A DNA stretch of 64,000 bases, from positions 62,001 to 126,000 of the forward strand of contig NZ_SJZD01000008.1 in assembly GCF_004959765.1 (NCBI RefSeq). The letters run 5' to 3'. The notes below the pieces were generated by a model that had not been told where the DNA came from, did no database searches, and saw only the letters and a list, made by a program, of their open reading frames with translations. The translations under genes and the position numbers were made by a program. Each line of letters starts with the position of its first letter. Position 1 is the first letter of the stretch. Shown in pieces: positions 25,608 through 33,754 of this stretch. This DNA is from Flavobacterium sp. H122. GTDB lineage: Bacteria > Bacteroidota > Bacteroidia > Flavobacteriales > Flavobacteriaceae.

Positions 25608-27988
25608 AAGACATTCTTATTTTTTAATTTTTTTAATTGTGTTTCAATATAATTGTCTTTACTTGTTGGAAATGCTTCGCAATATATTTCCATAAGACTA
25701 AAATATAGAATTGGCTCTCCTACGATCTCAATTATTTTTTTACAATAATCTTCTGAGAACTTTTTTAATGGTTTTGTCTCGTTGGATTGTTTTTTTAAGC
25801 TGTTAATTGAATATTTAATGTCTTTCAATTTTCTTTCTAAATCTATTCTATAATTGTCATTAGAATTACGATCTAAAAGATTTTTAATTTGAATTATTTC
25901 TACTTGTTTGTTTTTGATTTGATTTTGAATCTTTTTATACGTTAAGAAATGAATAATTTCGTTGATTTTTTCCCTAGCAAATTCTCCCATAAAACCATCT
26001 TGTAAAAAGAAATCATTGTGTAATAAATCGTGAATGTTTGCACCAAAGGTTTTTTCGTTAATTGAATTTTCAGGAATACCTGCTTTCAATTTTAAAACAT
26101 TATCACTTGGAATATCTGAAAGAATAAATGGCGAATGTGTAAGAAATAAAATGTTGAAGTTAGTCAATTTGTCCAAACCTTGTATTTCTTGAATTGATTT
26201 TGTAATATCTTTTACTAGATTCTTTTGAAATTGAGGGTGATAATATAGTTCGATTTCATCTAAAATTATATTTACATTTTGGTAACTTTTTATTTTTGTG
26301 TCTTCATTTTCTTTTATTGTTTTTAGATTGTTAATGTGATATACAATTGTACTGATGTTGAAAATGTATTGTTGTTCGCCTGAACTCATATCAGATAATT
26401 TAATAGGGGCTTTATCTATCAAAAATTCAATGTCAATATCAAAAATTGTTGGAAATAAGTTAACCAAAATGTCTTCTGTAATAATTTTATCTTGACCAGT
26501 TAGTATTTCATCTTTGATAAAATCTATCCATTCAATAAGGTTTTCTTTGGTTAACTCAATTTCATCTTCTAGATTCCAATGGTTTATAAAATCCAGTTTC
26601 TCTGTATATTTTTTATAGTTTTTAAGAAAGTTATAGGATTGATAAAATTTTCTGGTTACGTGACTTTTCTTGTTTTTTAGAATAAATTCAACTGCCTTTT
26701 CCTTTTTCCAATCATTTGGATTGATAATTTCAGAATAATCAAAATTATAAAAGAAAGGCATATATGTATTTGATATTTTTTCAAATTTTCTCCAGAGATA
26801 CCCAAACACATAATCTAGAATGTTTTTGTTTGAACCATAAATTTCAAGTTCATATATATGATTTGATAAAAAATGTAAAAATGTATTTTCATTTCTAATA
26901 TCAAAGTCTATTAGCTTCCAAGGTTGTCTGTTGTTTAATTTTAACTTTAGAATAAATTTGTTAAATCTATATTTGTTTAGTATTGTAGAATCCTTAGTTA
27001 GGTTTAAGTTTTCTATAATGTTATATACTAATCTGTCAATAGAAAGTTTTTTTTCTTTGTTGATGTTAATTATTCCTTCCTCTCTATAGGGGTTTATCAC
27101 AAGAGGAGTTTGATAGCCATCGTTTTTGTGAAATAAACTATGAATCCAGCCTCCCATCACAGTCGAATTTAACGAGTGTAAAGAATAATTTAAAAGGATA
27201 CTGTAAAAAAATGATTCATCAGTTAGTGTAGTCTTGTTGCCAATTTTTACTATTTTTTCTATTGTGTCATTGTTTTCATAGTATAATTCAAAATTGAATT
27301 GGTTTTGAATTTTATTGTTGAATTTTCTTTCTTGATTCAAATTTTTTGGTAGGCGTATTAATTTTTCTTTTATTTTATCAATGCCTGACCAAAATATTTC
27401 TTGAATGCAGTTTGAATCTGAAAGATATTCGTATAAATAGTAAACGGAATCATCTTGTAATTTTTTAATTTTTTTAGATGCTTCACTTTCGTTTTTGAAA
27501 ACTTTTTCGTCCTTTTTTGTAAGTTTTTCAAAATAGTTAAGAAATTGAATACTTATTTTTTCTTCGTCTAAATCACTAAGGTCTATATTGAAGTCTGAAG
27601 GGATATCAAAAAGGAATGAGTCACTGTTTAGTTCGTCTTTTAGTTCATCTATAAATCTTTTGGTAAACTTAAATAGATCTCTAATTTGTATTTCCAAAGT
27701 CTTGTCCGTTGAATTTATTGTTTTAAAATGAAAGCAAGACAAATAATAATTAATAGCATTAAAAAAATCTACTAAACTGCTTTTTCCACTTCCATTTTCT
27801 CCTACTACTGCGCTCACATTTATATTTATATTGCTAGTAGAGTAAATATCTAAGTGATTTTCATTGTTGTAATTTTCATGATCGATAGAATTTTGATAAA
27901 ATTTGTATGTTTCTCCTTCTTTCAGGTTTTTAAGAAAAATATTATCGCAACCTTCAAGAGGTTTTATTGCTAGTAATTTAAAACTCAT
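25604..27988 (-). CDS. ABC/SMC-like AAA ATPase, PtuA-like
   Basis: A 794-residue ATPase with Walker A GENGSGKSS (residues 63-71), a signature motif SSGEQQY (535-541) and Walker B IILDEIELYYHP (Asp577, Glu578), then LFLTHSPFIL as the switch His. The order and the long helical insert between Walker A and the signature match the AAA_15/21-type ATPases of defence systems such as PtuA, OLD and RloC. The HNH partner favours Septu; the length is well above what I recall for classic PtuA, so this may be a divergent subtype. Base composition looks more AT-rich than mpl or radC, in keeping with transfer. Confidence 0.8.
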   Translation of the reverse strand: MSFKLLAIKPLEGCDNIFLKNLKEGETYKFYQNSIDHENYNNENHLDIYSTSNININVSAVVGENGSGKSSLVDFFNAINYYLSCFHFKTINSTDKTLEIQIRDLFKFTKRFIDELKDELNSDSFLFDIPSDFNIDLSDLDEEKISIQFLNYFEKLTKKDEKVFKNESEASKKIKKLQDDSVYYLYEYLSDSNCIQEIFWSGIDKIKEKLIRLPKNLNQERKFNNKIQNQFNFELYYENNDTIEKIVKIGNKTTLTDESFFYSILLNYSLHSLNSTVMGGWIHSLFHKNDGYQTPLVINPYREEGIININKEKKLSIDRLVYNIIENLNLTKDSTILNKYRFNKFILKLKLNNRQPWKLIDFDIRNENTFLHFLSNHIYELEIYGSNKNILDYVFGYLWRKFEKISNTYMPFFYNFDYSEIINPNDWKKEKAVEFILKNKKSHVTRKFYQSYNFLKNYKKYTEKLDFINHWNLEDEIELTKENLIEWIDFIKDEILTGQDKIITEDILVNLFPTIFDIDIEFLIDKAPIKLSDMSSGEQQYIFNISTIVYHINNLKTIKENEDTKIKSYQNVNIILDEIELYYHPQFQKNLVKDITKSIQEIQGLDKLTNFNILFLTHSPFILSDIPSDNVLKLKAGIPENSINEKTFGANIHDLLHNDFFLQDGFMGEFAREKINEIIHFLTYKKIQNQIKNKQVEIIQIKNLLDRNSNDNYRIDLERKLKDIKYSINSLKKQSNETKPLKKFSEDYCKKIIEIVGEPILYFSLMEIYCEAFPTSKDNYIETQLKKLKNKNVL

Positions 27989-28002
27989 TTGTTTGTCTTT
28001 TT

Positions 28003-28025
28003 TAGCTTTTGTTCAGATAAAGCTA
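28003..28025 (-). promoter_or_regulatory. Inverted repeat upstream of the ATPase gene
   Basis: TAGCTTT (28003-28009) and AAAGCTA (28019-28025) are exact inverted arms with a 9-nt spacer, 15-37 nt before the ATPase start. On the minus strand the arm includes TAGCTTTA, one base from the -7 consensus, so it could be an operator. Tentative. Confidence 0.35.
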
Positions 28026-28108
28026 ATTGTTTTTAATGTTAAAATAAATAAAGTTTCTTTATAGTTTATGTAATATTCTGTTTTATTATGTTGATGTTAT
28101 TGTTTTTT

Positions 28109-28139
28109 AAAATGCTCCGTCGTTCCTTCTTGCAATGAC
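28109..28139 (-). repeat. REP-like repeat, copy D (diverged)
   Basis: Read on the minus strand it starts GTCATTGCAAGAAGG and continues AACGACGGAGCA, matching copy B with several changes. It is inverted relative to copies B and C and lies 60 nt before radC. Confidence 0.65.
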
Positions 28140-28199
28140 TTTGTGTGTGCCGTAAAGGAATTTTATTATATTTGATATTCAATTATAAGCCAATAAATT

Positions 28200-28883
28200 A
28201 TGTACACGCCAATTAATCAGTGGGCCGAGGACGATCGCCCGCGTGAAAAATTTCTGCTGAAAGGTAAATCTACCTTATCCGATTCGGAATTGCTTGCTAT
28301 TTTAATAGGTTCCGGCTCAAGAAATGAGAGTGCGGTGCAATTGTGCCAGCGTATTTTAGCTTCGGCAAATAATAATCTAAATCAATTAGGAAAACTTTCA
28401 GTACAGCAACTCATGCAGTTTAAAGGAGTAGGAGAGGCAAAGGCCATTTCTATTGCTTCGGCTTTAGAGTTGGGCAAACGCAGGCAAAATGAAGCTGCTT
28501 CCGAATTAAAAAAGATAACCTCCAGCAAAGCAGTTTTTGAAATCATGCAGCCTATAATAGGGGAATTGCCCCATGAGGAATTTTGGGTGCTGTATCTTAA
28601 TAATTCGAATAAAGTAATTTATAAATCGCAAATCAGTAAAGGAGGTATTACAGGAACTGTTGTGGATTCAAGATTGATTTTTAAAATCGCATTTGAACAT
28701 TTTGCCATCAGTGTTATTTTAGTACATAATCATCCTTCAGGAAAACTGCAGGCCAGCGAAGCAGATAAGCAAATAACCAGAAAGCTTCAAGAGGCAGGAA
28801 AATACCTTGAAATTCAAGTTTTGGATCATCTTATTGTGTGTCAAAATGCTTATGTAAGCTTTGCTGATGAAAATTTATTATAA
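28200..28883 (+). CDS. radC: RadC-family JAB-domain protein
   Basis: A 227-residue protein with an N-terminal helix-hairpin-helix part (SDSELLAILIGSGSRNESAVQL, then LMQFKGVGEAKAISIASALELGKRR) and a C-terminal JAB/MPN domain with the metalloprotease-like HNHPSG motif followed by EAD (ILVHNHPSGKLQASEAD). Despite the name, a repair role is not established for the family; many members travel with mobile DNA. Its distance from the ATPase segment and its base composition fit the chromosomal backbone, probably next to mpl before the insertion. Confidence 0.92.
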   Translation: MYTPINQWAEDDRPREKFLLKGKSTLSDSELLAILIGSGSRNESAVQLCQRILASANNNLNQLGKLSVQQLMQFKGVGEAKAISIASALELGKRRQNEAASELKKITSSKAVFEIMQPIIGELPHEEFWVLYLNNSNKVIYKSQISKGGITGTVVDSRLIFKIAFEHFAISVILVHNHPSGKLQASEADKQITRKLQEAGKYLEIQVLDHLIVCQNAYVSFADENLL

Positions 28884-28886
28884 AAT

Positions 28887-28919
28887 TTGCAAAATTCACA
28901 GACAAATGTCTTAATTTTG
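28887..28919 (+). promoter_or_regulatory. Toxin-antitoxin promoter, TTG-N22-TAATTTTG
   Basis: TTG at 28887-28889 and TAATTTTG at 28912-28919, spaced 22 nt, with the antitoxin ATG 19 nt downstream. The -7 element lies between two operator-like repeats. Confidence 0.65.
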
Positions 28920-28934
28920 TTTGACAAATGTCTT
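28901..28934 (+). promoter_or_regulatory. Twin operator-like repeats of the toxin-antitoxin operon
   Basis: GACAAATGTCTT occurs at 28901-28912 and again at 28923-28934, exactly 22 bp (about two helical turns) apart. Each holds the dyad GACA-AA-TGTC. They flank the -7 element, a fitting place for autorepression by the antitoxin or antitoxin-toxin complex. Confidence 0.65.
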
Positions 28935-28937
28935 TTT

Positions 28938-29441
28938 ATGGAAGCAATCAAAATTAATCACAGAGCACAATTGGATAAGGCAATAAAAGTGTATGTGTCT
29001 AAAGTGGAACGTGAAAGCGGTTATAAACTTATCAATAAAAATATTGGTTACAGTGATTTTTTAAAAAACAAAATGCTGCTGGTGTATGCTATTCGCGAAG
29101 GTGTTTCATTTGAATTGTTTTCGTTAATAAAAGAAGTAACTCCTTTTAATGATGATGATTGGGCTTCTTTTCTCGGGATTTCTACAAAATCATTGCAAAG
29201 AGGTAAAGCAAAGGAAGATTATATTTTCAAACCTATCCAGTCAGAAAAAATATTTGAACTGGCTGAAGTGACTAACTTGGGCTTGGAAGTGTTTGATACG
29301 CAAACTGCTTTTTATGCTTGGTTGAAAACACCTTCATTTGCATTGGGAAATTTGATGCCTATCGAATTGCTTAAAGATTCTTACGGAAAGGAAATGGTTA
29401 TCAATGAACTTCATAAAATTGACTACGGAATTTTTGCGTAA
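28938..29441 (+). CDS. ParS/MbcA-type antitoxin
   Basis: A 167-residue antitoxin of the Xre/MbcA/ParS group. The middle has a helix-turn-helix-like stretch (DDDWASFLGISTKSLQRGK), and the C-terminal part (EVFDTQTAFYAWLKTPSFALGNLMPIELLKD) is the toxin-binding domain formerly called DUF2384. I chose ATG 28938 over an in-frame TTG at 28887 because the TTG is part of the predicted promoter. Its stop overlaps the toxin start by one base (TAATG), so the two are coupled. Confidence 0.9.
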   Translation: MEAIKINHRAQLDKAIKVYVSKVERESGYKLINKNIGYSDFLKNKMLLVYAIREGVSFELFSLIKEVTPFNDDDWASFLGISTKSLQRGKAKEDYIFKPIQSEKIFELAEVTNLGLEVFDTQTAFYAWLKTPSFALGNLMPIELLKDSYGKEMVINELHKIDYGIFA

Positions 29442-29899
29442 TGGAAGTTTTTAGATTAGCCAGAAAAAAGCATCCTATCACGTTGTCCGGAAAAGGTGCG
29501 TCTATTTGCGGCGGGCGTTGGAATTCAAAAGGAACAGAAGTGGTTTACACTGCACAAAGCCGTGCATTGTCAATGGCTGAAGTTGCTGTTCATTTATCAT
29601 TGGCAACTTTACCAAATGATTTTGTGATGCTTACTGTTGAAATTCCTGATGATATACCTTTTGTAACCATTGATGAAACAGATCTGGTTAAAGGATGGAA
29701 TGTGTTTCCGCATAGTTTTGCCACACAGATAATAGGTGATGAGTTTATCAGAAATAATGATGCCTGTCTTTTAAAAGTACCTTCTGCCGTTGTGAAAGGG
29801 GATTTTAATTTTCTGATCAATCCGTATCATGAGGATTTTAAAAGGATAAAAATTATCGATCAGACCGATTTTCCGTTTGATAAAAGAATATTTGGATAA
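29441..29899 (+). CDS. RES-domain toxin
   Basis: A 152-residue RES toxin named after its conserved Arg-Glu-Ser. Here GGRWNSKGTEVVYTA gives Arg26 and Tyr36, and SMAEV gives Glu47; a Ser late in the domain is the likely third residue. Characterised RES toxins deplete NAD+ by hydrolysis or phosphorolysis, halting growth. Coupled to and following its antitoxin, as in most RES/Xre pairs. Confidence 0.9.
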   Translation: MEVFRLARKKHPITLSGKGASICGGRWNSKGTEVVYTAQSRALSMAEVAVHLSLATLPNDFVMLTVEIPDDIPFVTIDETDLVKGWNVFPHSFATQIIGDEFIRNNDACLLKVPSAVVKGDFNFLINPYHEDFKRIKIIDQTDFPFDKRIFG

Positions 29900-29953
29900 T
29901 TTTAAGAGAATTTAAGGTGTTAATTTTTAACTTGCGTCAACTTATTTGAACCT

Positions 29954-30583
29954 ATGATTGCAGTTAAGAATCTTACATTTGCTTACGATCAAAATTCGCC
30001 TTTGAAATTTCCTGATTTTTCATGTAATGCCTCAGAAACATTGTTGATTACGGGAAATTCAGGAGTTGGAAAAACTACGTTGCTGCATTTACTGGCAGGA
30101 ATGCTTAGACCGCTCTCAGGGGAAATGCTTTTTGATGGAACAAATATTGGTTCGTTTTCAAATAAAGCTTTGGATAAATTCCGCGGAGAAAACATTGGTA
30201 TTATTCTGCAGCAAAATCATTTTGTCGAGTCATTATCGGTTTTAGAGAATGTTGTTTTAGCTTCATGGCTGGCAGATGGAAAAAAGAAAACGGAAGAAGC
30301 AAAAGCAATTCTTGAACACTTGGATTTAGGAAATCACTTTCATAAACTGCCGTCGCAATTGAGTGTGGGGCAACAGCAAAGAGCCTCAATTGCCCGCGCT
30401 TTAATTAATAGACCAAAGCTGGTTCTTGCTGATGAACCTACGTCCAGTTTAGACGACGACAATACACAAAAAGTTGCCAACTTACTGGAAGCTTTAGCAA
30501 AAGAATACCAAACCGCATTAGTGATCGTAACGCACGATTCGAGATTGAAAGAACGATTTGTTAACCAAATTTCATTATCATGA
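29954..30583 (+). CDS. ABC transporter ATPase (LolD/MacB type)
   Basis: A 209-residue ATPase: Walker A GNSGVGKTT (about residues 34-42), Q-loop ILQQNHF, signature LSVGQQQRASIARAL, Walker B LVLADEPTSSLDD and switch VTHDSR. It is of the LolD/MacB/FtsE type that pairs with FtsX-like permeases for extraction or efflux rather than classic import. Its TGA overlaps the permease ATG by 4 nt. Confidence 0.92.
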   Translation: MIAVKNLTFAYDQNSPLKFPDFSCNASETLLITGNSGVGKTTLLHLLAGMLRPLSGEMLFDGTNIGSFSNKALDKFRGENIGIILQQNHFVESLSVLENVVLASWLADGKKKTEEAKAILEHLDLGNHFHKLPSQLSVGQQQRASIARALINRPKLVLADEPTSSLDDDNTQKVANLLEALAKEYQTALVIVTHDSRLKERFVNQISLS

Positions 30584-31779
30584 TAGCAAAACTGGCATGG
30601 CGTAATATTTGGTTTAAACCGCTTAACACAGCGCTCAGTGTTTTATTGCTGGCATCCAGTGTGGCTATTATTACCTTGTTGATTTTATTGCAAAAACAAT
30701 TTGAGGAGCAATTTTCAAGTAATGCTGATGATATTGATTTGGTTTTAGGAGCACAGGGAAGTCCATTGCAGTTGGTACTTTCTTCGGTTTACCAAGTTGA
30801 TGCTCCAACAGGAAATATTAATTATGATTCCGCTAAAGTATGGATGCGTCATCCGTTTGTTCATAAGGCAATTCCGTTAGCCTTTGGAGATAATTATTTG
30901 GGGTATAAAATTGTGGGAACTACACCAGATTATCTAGAGAAATTTGGTTCTAAAATCATTCAAGGGAAAATGTTTGAAAAAAACATGGAAGTGGTTTTAG
31001 GTGCTGTTATTGCTCAAAAATTAAATCTTAAAATAGGGGATACATTTCACGGGACACATGGAGAGGCAAAAGAAGGAGAAAAACATGAAGAGTTTGAATA
31101 TAAAGTGTCAGGAATTGCTTCGCCAACAGGAAAAGTTGTTGATAATCTTGTGTTAAGTAATATAGAGAGTGTCTGGCAAATGCATGAAAATCATGATGGA
31201 GGTAACGAATTACATGCGCATGAAGAAGAGCCGAAAGAAATTACCTCTGTATTGTTAAAATTCAGAAATAAAATGGCTATTATGACATGGCCAAGAATGA
31301 TTGCGCAAAATACAAAAATGCAGGCGGTTTCGCCCGCAATCGAAATCAACCGATTGTTTACTTTGTTTGGTGTGGGGCTTAAAACACTGGAGTATTTAGC
31401 TTACGGGATTATGCTTATTTCAGGTGTCAGTATTTTTATAGCTTTATACAATCGTTTAAAGGAAAGAAAATATGAATTTGCATTACTTAGACTACAAGGA
31501 GCTTCAAGACTGCAAATGTTTATTTTAGTACTTTTGGAAAGTATGTTTTTATGCGTTCTGGGCTTTTGCTTTGGAACGATTATTGGTAGATTTGCACTGG
31601 AAATGCTTTCAAATGCTTCAGAGAATGATTTTAAAATTGGATTCAATCCTTTTGAGGTGATTTGGGAAAAAGAAGGATTGTTACTAATCGTAACGCTTTT
31701 GTTAGGCGTGATTTCAGCATTGCTTCCGGCCATAAAAGCATATACAATGAACATATCAAAAACACTGGCAAATGGGTAA
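30580..31779 (+). CDS. FtsX/MacB-like ABC permease with His-rich periplasmic loop
   Basis: A 399-residue permease: one membrane helix near residues 15-37, a large periplasmic domain to about 260, then three helices (around 265-290, 305-340, 360-385), the MacB/LolC four-helix plan. The periplasmic part is unusually His- and acid-rich: H157, H160 and H169 in one cluster, then H202, H205, H212 and H214 among Glu and Asp. That suggests metal binding or export of a metal-loaded cargo. Overlaps both neighbours, so it is the centre of a three-gene operon. Confidence 0.88.
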   Translation: MIAKLAWRNIWFKPLNTALSVLLLASSVAIITLLILLQKQFEEQFSSNADDIDLVLGAQGSPLQLVLSSVYQVDAPTGNINYDSAKVWMRHPFVHKAIPLAFGDNYLGYKIVGTTPDYLEKFGSKIIQGKMFEKNMEVVLGAVIAQKLNLKIGDTFHGTHGEAKEGEKHEEFEYKVSGIASPTGKVVDNLVLSNIESVWQMHENHDGGNELHAHEEEPKEITSVLLKFRNKMAIMTWPRMIAQNTKMQAVSPAIEINRLFTLFGVGLKTLEYLAYGIMLISGVSIFIALYNRLKERKYEFALLRLQGASRLQMFILVLLESMFLCVLGFCFGTIIGRFALEMLSNASENDFKIGFNPFEVIWEKEGLLLIVTLLLGVISALLPAIKAYTMNISKTLANG

Positions 31780-32254
31780 ATGGATAGTTTTTATATCGGT
31801 GATCAGTTTATCACTGTTAAGTTTTAAAAGTAATGATTTTACTTCCGAAACATTAAAAAAGCAAACAAAATCTATCGTAAGCGATACGCTGACCTGGAAA
31901 AAATTAGGACAGATAAAATTTGTCAAAAAACAGCACAAAGACTATGGATTGGTGGATTATCCGGTGATTAGTCCAGAAATTAAAATGCGTAATAATAAAA
32001 AGGTTGTTATTTCCGGTTTTATTGTGCCTATTGACAATGTGAATTATGCAATCAGCAAAAATGTGTTTGCTTCGTGTTTCTTTTGCGGTAAAGCAGGACC
32101 TGAGACCATAGCGGGACTTAAATTCAGAGCCGGAAAAGTAAAACTACGCACAGATCAGTTTGTTACTATTGTTGGAACTTTAAAAATTAATGAAACCGAC
32201 GTTGATAACTGGATGTACAATCTTGAAGATGTCGTAATCGTAAAAGGGGAGTAG
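31772..32254 (+). CDS. DUF3299-like periplasmic protein
   Basis: A 160-residue protein with a signal-like N-terminus (WIVFISVISLSLLSF). The core reads VVISGFIVPID and ASCFFCGKAGPE with a C102-x2-C105 pair, then a second beta segment ending WMYNLEDVVIV, which fits DUF3299. The gene overlaps the permease by 8 nt. I recall similar sets (LolD-like ATPase, FtsX-like permease, DUF3299) in zinc-regulated loci of Gammaproteobacteria; together with the His-rich permease this points to metal handling. That link is from memory and unverified. Confidence 0.75.
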   Translation: MGKWIVFISVISLSLLSFKSNDFTSETLKKQTKSIVSDTLTWKKLGQIKFVKKQHKDYGLVDYPVISPEIKMRNNKKVVISGFIVPIDNVNYAISKNVFASCFFCGKAGPETIAGLKFRAGKVKLRTDQFVTIVGTLKINETDVDNWMYNLEDVVIVKGE

Positions 32255-32274
32255 TCCTGTGGACTCGTGCTCAC

Positions 32275-32335
32275 GAATTGTTGACTGGAATTGTTGACTG
32301 AGGTTCTCGAATTGTTGACTGAGGTTCTCGAAGTC
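32275..32335 (+). repeat. 21-bp tandem repeat
   Basis: Two perfect 21-bp units (32288-32308 and 32309-32329) starting GAATTGTTGACTG, with a partial unit on each side. Each ends in GACTGAGGTTCTCGAAGTC-like sequence whose ends (GACT and AGTC) can pair at the last unit. It fills the gap between the DUF3299 gene and yjjG. Confidence 0.85.
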
Positions 32336-32360
32336 AAAATTCTTTTATATACTAAAACAA

Positions 32361-33047
32361 ATGTATTCAAACATAAAGCATATTTTTTTTGATTTAGACC
32401 ATACTCTTTGGGATTTTGACAGAAATTCTGAGAAAGCATTTGAGTTTATTTTGTTAAAACACTTTCCATCAATTTCGGTAAAAGATTTTGTGAAAATTTA
32501 TGCTCCTATAAATCAGGCTTGCTGGAAATTGTATCAAAACAATCAGATTACACATGATGAACTCCGATACAAGCGTTTAAAGGATACTTTTTCAAAACTT
32601 ACTATTGAAATTTCAGATGAATTGATAGATGTAATTTCAGAAGAATATATTGAGCATCTGCCTAACAGTAATCATTTGTTTGAAGGTTGCGTGGAAACAT
32701 TGGAGTACCTTCACAAAAAGTATAAACTTCATATTATCACTAACGGATTTGCCGAAGTTCAATTCAAGAAGCTTAACAATTCAGGAATACATCATTTTTT
32801 TGATACCGTTACAAATTCCGAAATGGCTGGGGTAAAAAAACCGCATTCGGGAATTTTTGAACACGCTTTAAAAACAGCCAATGCTTTAAAAAATGAAAGT
32901 ATCATGATAGGTGATTGTCTTGATGCTGATATAGGAGGAGCAATAAAATTTGGTATAGAGGCTGTTTTTTTTAATCCTGAGTCAATTGAAGTGTCGCAAT
33001 CCATCAAACAAATCACTAACTTAGTGGAACTCAAAAAAATATTCTAA
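32361..33047 (+). CDS. yjjG: YjjG-family noncanonical pyrimidine nucleotidase (HAD)
   Basis: A 228-residue HAD hydrolase: FFDLDHTLWDF (motif I with nucleophile and acid/base Asp), IITNGF (motif II), KKPHSG (motif III Lys) and MIGDCLDADIGGA (motif IV). The DHTLWDFDRNSEKAF opening is typical of YjjG, which removes phosphate from pyrimidine nucleotides, including damaged ones. The stop overlaps the next start by one base. Confidence 0.9.
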   Translation: MYSNIKHIFFDLDHTLWDFDRNSEKAFEFILLKHFPSISVKDFVKIYAPINQACWKLYQNNQITHDELRYKRLKDTFSKLTIEISDELIDVISEEYIEHLPNSNHLFEGCVETLEYLHKKYKLHIITNGFAEVQFKKLNNSGIHHFFDTVTNSEMAGVKKPHSGIFEHALKTANALKNESIMIGDCLDADIGGAIKFGIEAVFFNPESIEVSQSIKQITNLVELKKIF

Positions 33048-33754
33048 TGAAAAAAACAGCAGTAATCGTGGTTCTTTTAATTTCAATGATATCTTTCGGG
33101 CAATCGTTGAATGATTATAATATGGCTATCATACCCGCTAAATTTTCTTTTCAAAAATCAGATAATGAATATAGGGTAAATGCTACTGTCAAAGCATTTT
33201 TAAAGGAAAAAGGTTTTGTGGCCTATCTGTCTACTGATAATCTGCCTGAGGGTTTTCTGGACTATAAATGCAATAAAATTTACGTTGATGGTGTTGAAGA
33301 AAATACAATGTTTGTAACAAAAATAAAGTTTGTTTTTAAAGATTGTTATGGTACGGTTTTGTTTTCAACAGATTTAGGCGAAAGCAGAGAGAAAGAGTAC
33401 GCAGTATCTTATAATTTAGCTGCTATTCAAGCTTTAAAAACTTTTGAAAAGGCAAAATACAAATACTCTGGGAAAACCTATTTTGATGAAGAAGCTCAGG
33501 AAAAACTTAAGAAAATTGATAAAGTAGAAGTGGCCGAAGTTAAAGTCTTAACTCAAAAGAACGAACTTTTTTATAAAATTACCGATAAATTATCTTCTAC
33601 AGAGCTTACGTTATACAGAACATCAAAACCTGATTTATTCCTTACAACATTTAAAGGCAGAAATGGCATTGTGCTTTACAAAGAAAGCACATGGTTTTTT
33701 GAATTTGTAGATGGTGAAAAAGTTGTATCTGAAAAACTGGATATTAAATTCTAA
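33047..33754 (+). CDS. Secreted protein of unknown function
   Basis: A 235-residue protein with a clear signal peptide (1 to about 18, ending ISFGQS), so periplasmic or surface. The mature part is beta-rich with charged strands (for example IKFVFKDCYGTVLFSTDLGESREKEYAVSYN) and no motif I recognise. Coupled to yjjG by a TAATG overlap, and its stop overlaps the convergent rarA stop by 4 nt, leaving no room for a terminator. Confidence 0.75.
   Translation: MKKTAVIVVLLISMISFGQSLNDYNMAIIPAKFSFQKSDNEYRVNATVKAFLKEKGFVAYLSTDNLPEGFLDYKCNKIYVDGVEENTMFVTKIKFVFKDCYGTVLFSTDLGESREKEYAVSYNLAAIQALKTFEKAKYKYSGKTYFDEEAQEKLKKIDKVEVAEVKVLTQKNELFYKITDKLSSTELTLYRTSKPDLFLTTFKGRNGIVLYKESTWFFEFVDGEKVVSEKLDIKF

Noticed and set aside
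28200..28883. radC as part of the inserted element
   Set aside because: It lies outside the outermost repeat (28109-28139) and looks like backbone, though only comparison with relatives can settle this.
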